Of a stretch of DNA of 64,000 bases, positions 59,486-64,000 are shown one piece after another. A program made the position numbers and the translations under genes. Numbering within the stretch: the stretch's first letter is position 1; each line of letters opens with the position of its first letter. The DNA comes from Oscillatoria acuminata PCC 6304 (GTDB lineage: Bacteria > Cyanobacteriota > Cyanobacteriia > Cyanobacteriales > Laspinemataceae): assembly GCF_000317105.1 (NCBI RefSeq), contig NC_019693.1, forward strand, positions 4,775,227-4,839,226, written 5' to 3'. Below the pieces are notes generated by a model. The model made no database searches. It saw nothing but the letters and a program-made list of their open reading frames with translations, and had not been told where the DNA came from.

Positions 59486-60568
59486 TTAAAAAGAAGGTAA
59501 GGTATCTGGGCGTTGCGGACGGGTATCTAGGGGACGGGCAACAATAATGCCAATTTGACCGTCCACTGCTTGGACGTAAGATTGTAAATCCGGGGAAACC
59601 GTGACTTGTCCACTGGGAGAGGCATGAATAAATCCCATTTTGCCATCTGGGGATTGATAAACCAATCCGGTATGGGTGACATCGAGTCCTTCGATATCCG
59701 TAGCGGTGGCGATGATGTCTCCGGGTTGCAGGCGATCGTAGAGGGTAGAAATTTTGTCTTGGGGAATATAGGTTAGAGCAACTTCCTTGAGATTGGCTTC
59801 CACTTGACGAATGCAATCATAATTTTGATCATCGGCGAGTTGGGGATAGCTTTGACGATGCTCCGTCATAAAATTTAAGGTTTGATTCAGAGGAATTCCG
59901 CCAAGGGATGGGGTGATATTTTCAACCAGACCGCGTTTGGCATTATCATAAATCCAGTCTGAGAAATAGTGGAGACGACTGCAATAGTCGGTGAGTTTGC
60001 CATCACGATAGCGTTGTTCTTCAACGCGCTTTTCTAATCCCTGGTAGGTGTAATCCTGAACTGCAATTCCTCGGGCGATCGCCAGGACAGTTTCTATAAA
60101 TAATACACAGTCAAACCCAGCTAGGGAAATCACCAGGGTTTCCTCGGAGGATTGATCTAATAAACCGGCAACGTAAGGGGTGCCGATAAATTGTTCCGCC
60201 ACCACCGAGATAATCTCACTTAGGGGGCGACGGCTCAAATTTTTGGACCTGGCCCCTTGCATGACTTGTTCAAACTTGAGGTCCTCGGATTCAGCTTCAA
60301 CCTGGTCCTGGGGTTCAAAATCCACCCACTCCTGGGGTTCAACATCAACAGGGTCCTCAGCATTCGGATCAATTAGGGGTAATTCCCGAGGTTCAGAAGT
60401 TTCCTGGGCGATCGGGACCTCGGCCACCTCGGGAATGACAGTCAACAGGGTTCTAGGCGCTGTACCTCCGGATACAGTCCCCCCAAGGGTCCCGAATGCC
60501 GGGAACACCGTCAGAGACCCAAATATTGCCAGTGGTAAGAGTTTCAGTCGATTGCTAGACTTTTTCAT
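59486..60568 (-). CDS. DUF1460 (NlpC/P60-like amidase-fold) exported protein
   Basis: 360 residues with signal peptide (about 1-28), then an acidic linker to about 115. The DUF1460 domain follows: the catalytic-type Cys in AGFDCVLFIETVLAIARG (about 152), YCSRLHYFSDWIYDN, and the His in DVTHTGLVYQS (about 300) with GFIHASPSGQVTV after it. Family members have an NlpC/P60-related fold acting on N-acetylmuramoyl-peptide. Pairs functionally with the amidase downstream on the same strand. Confidence 0.85.
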   Translation of the reverse strand: MKKSSNRLKLLPLAIFGSLTVFPAFGTLGGTVSGGTAPRTLLTVIPEVAEVPIAQETSEPRELPLIDPNAEDPVDVEPQEWVDFEPQDQVEAESEDLKFEQVMQGARSKNLSRRPLSEIISVVAEQFIGTPYVAGLLDQSSEETLVISLAGFDCVLFIETVLAIARGIAVQDYTYQGLEKRVEEQRYRDGKLTDYCSRLHYFSDWIYDNAKRGLVENITPSLGGIPLNQTLNFMTEHRQSYPQLADDQNYDCIRQVEANLKEVALTYIPQDKISTLYDRLQPGDIIATATDIEGLDVTHTGLVYQSPDGKMGFIHASPSGQVTVSPDLQSYVQAVDGQIGIIVARPLDTRPQRPDTLPSF

Positions 60569-60752
60569 TATGGTGTTCTATTTGCTCAAACCCATCGCCA
60601 ATCTTAATGATGTGGACAATCCACAAAAGGAGCAACCCCAACAGGATTCCTTCCCCAAACTTGTCTCCATCATTCCCATGCACCCTAGCACCCAAAGTCC
60701 TGGGTGGGAACTCCGGTTGTGCCAGCGTAACATCTGCCATCAATCTTTCCAT
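60555..60752 (-). CDS. Possible small membrane protein upstream of the DUF1460 gene
   Basis: 65 residues: MERLMADVTLAQPEFPPRTL, a membrane helix GILLGLLLLWIVHIIKIG, and a charged end IEHHNEKV. It overlaps the DUF1460 start by 14 nt, as in coupled operons. The N-terminal part is not protein-like to my eye, so the start could be further in. Weak support. Confidence 0.3.
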   Translation of the reverse strand: MERLMADVTLAQPEFPPRTLGARVHGNDGDKFGEGILLGLLLLWIVHIIKIGDGFEQIEHHNEKV

Positions 60753-60943
60753 TGTAATGATGGAGGGGTCTAAATCCTGACTGGAGAATAAGCTGCCAAC
60801 CCGACATCCTCAGTTCAAGGGTTGTCCGAGGACCCGAACCGAAAATGGGGCATTCTCCCGTTTCCCGTGAGGATTAATGGTTTTAGGACTAGGATCGAGG
60901 GTACTCCTGCCGTAAAATGTGGCACAATGAACCCAGGATATAG

Positions 60944-62638
<1,695 letters not shown>

Positions 62639-62687
62639 CAAATGACAGGGCTGTAAATGCGATTGAATTGCCGAGTGAGGAGGTTTT

Positions 62688-63113
62688 GTGGCGTATTGGG
62701 TCAAATTTATTTATGACAGAGAGACATACGTCGTGGATTTAGCGCGGATCGGTGCTTTTTGTCGATCGCCAAACGGAAAGATTGCCTTTTGGTTACCTCA
62801 AAGTCGCACTCCTGTTGTTATTCATCCGCAGAGTAATACCGAGGCTTATCAAACCGTGGTCAATTTCATCAACAAAACCGTACAATACTCTCTCGGCTCT
62901 CATTGGGTGAAAATTAATTACGAGCGCGAAGAATACGATATCGACTTGAATCGAATTAGTTCTTTTTGTTGCACTCCGGGTAATGGAAAAATCTCCTTTT
63001 TCTTACCGGATAGTGGCATGAGAATTATCATCCATCCTCAAAGTAACCCCGATGATTATCAGAAGGTTGTAGACTACATTGAAGAGACCACGGGTCATGA
63101 TTTAACGGGATAG
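62688..63113 (+). CDS. Tandem-duplicated small domain protein, unknown function
   Basis: GTG 62688 follows GAGGAGG. The 141 residues are two copies of a 68-70-residue unit. Copy 1: WVKFIYDRETYVVDLARIGA then KIAFWLPQSRTPVVIHPQSN. Copy 2: WVKINYEREEYDIDLNRISS then KISFFLPDSGMRIIIHPQSN. Conserved features are FC near the middle, the phrase IHPQSN and a final helix. No known fold comes to mind. The internal duplication is clear. Confidence 0.7.
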   Translation: MAYWVKFIYDRETYVVDLARIGAFCRSPNGKIAFWLPQSRTPVVIHPQSNTEAYQTVVNFINKTVQYSLGSHWVKINYEREEYDIDLNRISSFCCTPGNGKISFFLPDSGMRIIIHPQSNPDDYQKVVDYIEETTGHDLTG

Positions 63114-63142
63114 AACAATGGCTGTAGGGTGCGCTTTTTTCC

Positions 63143-63325
63143 AGGAGCATCTCAATTTTGAAAAGAGACCTAACCCCCCAGCCCCCTTCCCTAAGAGGGA
63201 AGGGGGAGAAAGACGTTAATTCCACCCGTAGAGCAATCAAAAAATTTCTTTATTCTCCCTCTCCTTTTAGGAGAGGGCTGGGGAGAGGTCAGACTGGTTT
63301 TTAGGCAAAATATTAAGATGCTCCC
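63143..63325 (+). mobile_element. MITE-like inverted-repeat element, copy C
   Basis: 183 bp. It begins AGGAGCATCTCAATTTTG and ends GGCAAAATATTAAGATGCTCCC. Flanks TTTTTTCC (63135-63142) and TTTTTCCC (63326-63333) fit an 8-bp duplication with one change. Same orientation as copy A, with the same CCTAACCCCCCAGCCCCC hairpin block and a shared GAGAGGTC(A/C)GACTGGTTTT segment before the right end. Confidence 0.88.
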
Positions 63326-63375
63326 TTTTTCCCACCCTACCATTGCTCCAGGATTTACGCATAAACCCCATATTC

Positions 63376-63405
63376 TGTAGGGTTGATTCGCGAATCAACC
63401 CTACA
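63376..63405. repeat. Perfect 30-bp palindrome, relative of the one at 22826
   Basis: TGTAGGGTTGATTCG followed by its exact reverse complement. It shares the GATTCGCGAATC centre, the TGTAG ends and a trailing TTTAG with the 46-bp palindrome. The stem bases between differ (GGTT here, AGGT there), with matching changes on the other arm. Confidence 0.88.
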
Positions 63406-63468
63406 TTTAGTCTGGGGGCTTGTTCCCACCTTACAATTGCTCGTGGGATGACACTTTGACGCTAGTTT

Positions 63469-64000
63469 CTAAAGGCTATCTTCTATGGTTTGCCATGCTA
63501 ATTTAGCTGCACCCACCATACCGGCTTTGTTGCCTAATTCAGCGACTAAAACCTGCAAATTGGGCCGACAAACCGGCAGGACTCGGCGTTCAATTTCTGC
63601 GATCGCCCCTGGAAGAAAAAATTCTGCACTCGCACTAATTCCACCGCCAATTATGACTGCCTCTGGGGTCAACACATAAATTAAACTGGCTAATCCAGCC
63701 CCCAAATGATGTCCATACCCTTCCCAAAACTCCAACGCCTGCCGGTTGCCCGATCGCGCCGCATGACCCATTTCTTCTGGAGTCGTCCGAGTCGCCCGTT
63801 GAATCGCTTGCACTGAAGCATACTGCTCTAACGAGCCTTTATTCCCACTATTACACTCAGGACCATACAAATTAATCGTAATTAATCCTAACTCCCCGGC
63901 TGCCCCAGTATGGCCGGTAAACAACTTCCCATCCAGGATAATTGCACCGCCAACCCCAGTCCCCAGGGTGAGCAAAATCAGATTGCGAAACTGACGCCCG
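63469..64000 (-). CDS. ROK-family glucokinase-like protein, C-terminal part
   Basis: The frame is open to the right edge, so the N-terminus is outside. About 177 residues are visible. LTLGTGVGGAIILDGKLFTG is the ROK phosphate-binding segment, and GHTGAAGELGLITI follows. The Cys-rich ROK motif is reduced to ECNSGNKGSLEQYAS, lacking most of the zinc cysteines of CxCGxxGC. PEAVIIGGGISASAEFFLPG is near the end. Function: sugar kinase, probably glucose phosphorylation, or a related regulator. Confidence 0.88.
   Translation of the reverse strand, partial: GRQFRNLILLTLGTGVGGAIILDGKLFTGHTGAAGELGLITINLYGPECNSGNKGSLEQYASVQAIQRATRTTPEEMGHAARSGNRQALEFWEGYGHHLGAGLASLIYVLTPEAVIIGGGISASAEFFLPGAIAEIERRVLPVCRPNLQVLVAELGNKAGMVGAAKLAWQTIEDSL

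Overview
This window is chromosomal DNA from a cyanobacterium, most likely a filamentous one of the Oscillatoriales type. That is an inference from content. The HIP1 octamer GCGATCGC is very frequent. The gene set is cyanobacterial: minCDE, the split atpD-atpC operon, CP12, a CruA-type lycopene cyclase, DUF3177, DUF4278, a PEP-CTERM protein, a Pro-rich PilT and a KaiB-like protein. Dispersed short palindromes and hairpin repeats are also abundant. No rRNA, tRNA or CRISPR array was recognised.

Layout. 1-2.9 kb: end of a family-61 glycosyltransferase, then minC-minD-minE. 3.1-3.6 kb: a small inverted-repeat mobile element with a 110-bp tandem repeat across its left junction. 4.6-5.5 kb: a secreted choice-of-anchor L/PEP-CTERM protein. 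6-8 kb: atpD and atpC with a strong hairpin between them. 8-11 kb: two small conserved genes, cp12 and a FIST-domain gene. 11.7-14.5 kb: an outer-membrane-barrel-like gene followed by a large secreted protein. 14.9-24.5 kb: phosphoesterase, coiled-coil protein, cruA, TRAP permease pair, DUF4278, a 40-residue membrane protein and 3-methyladenine glycosylase. 25-27 kb: a decayed locus cut by an IS4-type element. 27-30 kb: a periplasmic-binding protein and a flavin monooxygenase.

30-48 kb is an accessory, defence-like island. It holds transposase remnants, toxin-antitoxin pieces (AbrB/VapC, and a duplicated DUF6887/DUF6888 pair with one broken partner), a 1201-residue TPR-CHAT protein whose catalytic Cys position reads Ser, a Uma2 nuclease, an IS66 element with a perfect 8-bp target duplication, Rpn nuclease copies forming a 300-bp direct repeat, and a five- to six-gene signalling cluster (HTH protein, 75-residue protein, vWA, PP2C phosphatase, kinase-OB-CFI-box). 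That cluster is the best candidate in the window for a little-described system. It resembles the TerY-P (vWA/phosphatase/kinase) triads known from comparative genomics.

48-64 kb returns to housekeeping: wecB, pilT, a KaiB-domain protein, a nucleoside transporter, a thioredoxin-NHL protein, a helical-repeat gene between direct repeats, two cell-wall hydrolase-like genes, pyrG, and the end of a ROK glucokinase. Two more copies of the inverted-repeat element lie at 54.1 and 63.1 kb. All copies have 8-bp (or near 8-bp) target duplications, so they form a mobile MITE family.
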